Part shown: positions 62,727 to 64,000 of the stretch, piece by piece
How positions within the stretch are numbered: the stretch's first letter is position 1
How the letters are laid out: every line of letters starts with the position of its first letter
NCBI RefSeq assembly: GCF_001704415.2
Contig: NC_030820.1
Location: 46,172,036-46,236,035, forward strand
DNA from: Capra hircus
Lineage: Eukaryota > Chordata > Mammalia > Artiodactyla > Bovidae
DNA: 64,000 nucleotides
Direction: 5' to 3'
Translations under genes and position numbers: made by a program
The notes under the pieces: generated by a model
Told to the model about the DNA's origin: nothing
Seen by the model: the letters and a program-made list of their open reading frames with translations, nothing else
Databases searched by the model: none

Positions 62727-63385
62727 GGACCCCACCACACACACAGAAGATACATGCCCACTGTGTGGAAGTGTAGGGAAGACTCCACCACACACACACC
62801 CACTGTGTGGAAGGGCTGGGGGGACCCCACCACACACAGAAGGTACATGCCCACCATGTGGAAGGGCTGGGGGGACCCCACCACACATACAGAAGGTACA
62901 TGCCCACCATGTGGAAGGGCTGGGGGGACCCTACCACACACACAGAAGGTACATGCCCACTGTGTAAAAGGGCCCGGGAGGACCCCAACACACACACAAG
63001 ACACACGCCCACCGTGTGGAAGTGTAGGGGGCACCCCACCACACACACATCCACCGTGTGGAAGGGTAGGGTGGACCCCACCACACACAGAAGATACACA
63101 CCCACCATGTGGAAGAGCCGGGGGCACCCCACTCCACACACACACACACACACACACTGTGTTTAAGGGTAGGGGGACCCCAATACACACAAGAAGATAC
63201 ACACCCACCAGGTGGAAGGGCCAGGGGGGATCCCACCACACACACAGAAGACACATGGCCACCATGTGGACGGGTACAGGGGTGACCCCCACCACAGAGG
63301 ACACATACACCCACAGTGTGGAAGGGTGGGGGGGGGCCCACCACACACAGAGGACACACACCCGCCCTGTGGAAGGGTGGGAGGG
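62727..63385 (+). repeat. GC-rich minisatellite, about 13 units of 40-60 bases
   Basis: Units contain ccacc(a/g)tgtggaaggg, a g-rich run of 4-9 bases, acccc, accacacacacagaag and (a/g)tacatgc. The best conserved units (about 62830-62940) are 53 bases. Some units lack the agaaggtacatg part and are about 42 bases. A short (CA)n expansion sits near 63135-63157. Absence of stops in one frame gives a long chance reading frame, with no sign of a gene. Confidence 0.9.
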
Positions 63386-63578
63386 GGCAGTTTCGGGTCA
63401 GACACTGATGAGGAAGCAGGACTTAAGGCCCAGCGAGGGGGTGTGAGGTTGCTGGTGCCCTCGTGAGGCCTCAGTCCTGCTGCCTGTGCCAGCGGTGAGG
63501 GCCAAGGGCTCAGGGCTGGGATCCAGGTTCTGTTGTGCAAGAAAAAGGAAATGAGACTCTCAGTACCACCCACTTAGC

Positions 63579-63584
63579 AATAAA
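63579..63584 (+). promoter_or_regulatory. Candidate distal poly(A) signal AATAAA
   Basis: This is a canonical AATAAA about 3.0 kb after the stop codon. A GT-rich stretch follows only at about 63650. If used, the 3' UTR would contain both minisatellites. Confidence 0.35.
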
Positions 63585-64000
63585 GGAGGATCGTTCTGTA
63601 CTGTTAATGGAAACTGTGCTGGGACGAGTCATTCATGAGAATATAGCCAGTGTTTGTCTCGTGACCTTGTGCTTTTGAAGTCAGACAAAACTGTGTGGTC
63701 AACTTGCACAAAGGAGGGTACACAGCGACCACCAAGACTCAGACCAACCAACAGGGCGGCTTCCTCATGGTGCTTGTTTGTTATATCTAACCCTGCTTGA
63801 CACTTTCCCCAAGGGAAATGGTCCCTTGATAGTCAGATGCTAGCAGCGTTGCTTCATAGTGTGGTGACTGGTTAGAGAGATTCATGTGCTCAGCCAATCA
63901 CGGTTCCAAACAAAATTTTTATGTGCAAAGGACAGCAACCTTCTCGTATGTTAAACCACCAGTAAGCTTTGTACATCTGTGATAACGCCTGTTTTATATT

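Larger units (their letters stand above)
61661..64000 (+). other. 3' flank or extended 3' UTR of DIP2C
   Basis: It contains a short (TA)n run near 61691-61706, the GC-rich minisatellite (62727-63385) and an AATAAA at 63579. No further gene was recognised on either strand. It is untranslated if the distal poly(A) signal is used. Confidence 0.6.

Noticed and set aside
62661..63446. A 261-residue plus-strand reading frame and overlapping minus-strand frames of up to 239 residues
   Set aside because: These are entirely minisatellite sequence; openness follows from the repeat lacking stops, and composition is low-complexity Thr/His/Pro or Cys/Val/Gly.
1..64000. CRISPR arrays, bacterial operons, phage or other prokaryotic systems
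   Set aside because: The window is ruminant nuclear DNA with spliced exons and SINE/LINE repeats; the tandem arrays are minisatellites with diverged units and no spacer structure.

Overview
This is a vertebrate nuclear DNA window from a ruminant, most likely cattle or a close bovid. The evidence is a dense load of ruminant repeats: BovB (RTE) LINEs, Bov-A/BOVA2 and Bov-tA SINEs, a CHR-type SINE and L1 copies. One gene is visible, on the plus strand: the 3' part of a DIP2 family gene, best matched from memory to DIP2C (disco-interacting protein 2 homolog C).

I located 20 consecutive coding exons between 4197 and 60553. All 19 introns between them have GT...AG ends. Exon phases join without a frame break into 892 residues and a TAG stop at 60551-60553. 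The encoded part runs from late in the first adenylate-forming (AMP-binding/FAAL-like) domain, through the whole second one, to the C terminus. The N-terminal DMAP1-binding domain and roughly 660 residues must lie upstream of the window.

Layout: 1-4196 is intron with SINEs and a mariner-like fragment. Exons 1-7 lie at 4.2-12.1 kb. A 7 kb intron leads to exons 8-11 at 19.2-21.1 kb. Intron 11 holds an L1 nested in an older, opposite-strand L1. Intron 12 (11.2 kb) holds a long BovB and a 5'-inverted L1. Exons 13 and 14 sit between BovB copies of opposite orientation. Intron 14 holds another BovB. Exons 15-20 are at 49.0-60.6 kb. The 3' flank has two minisatellites, one of which begins inside the last codons of the gene, and candidate poly(A) signals at 61623 and 63579.

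I see no second protein-coding gene, no functional RNA gene and no unknown multi-gene system. The other long reading frames are repeat-derived or chance. The points most worth a second look are the tandem amplification that starts at the stop codon, a ~370-bp direct duplication flanking exon 19, a CAG|GTGAGC junction at the start of exon 10 that resembles a recursive splice site, inverted BovB copies around exons 13 and 14, and several retroposition scars with readable target-site duplications.
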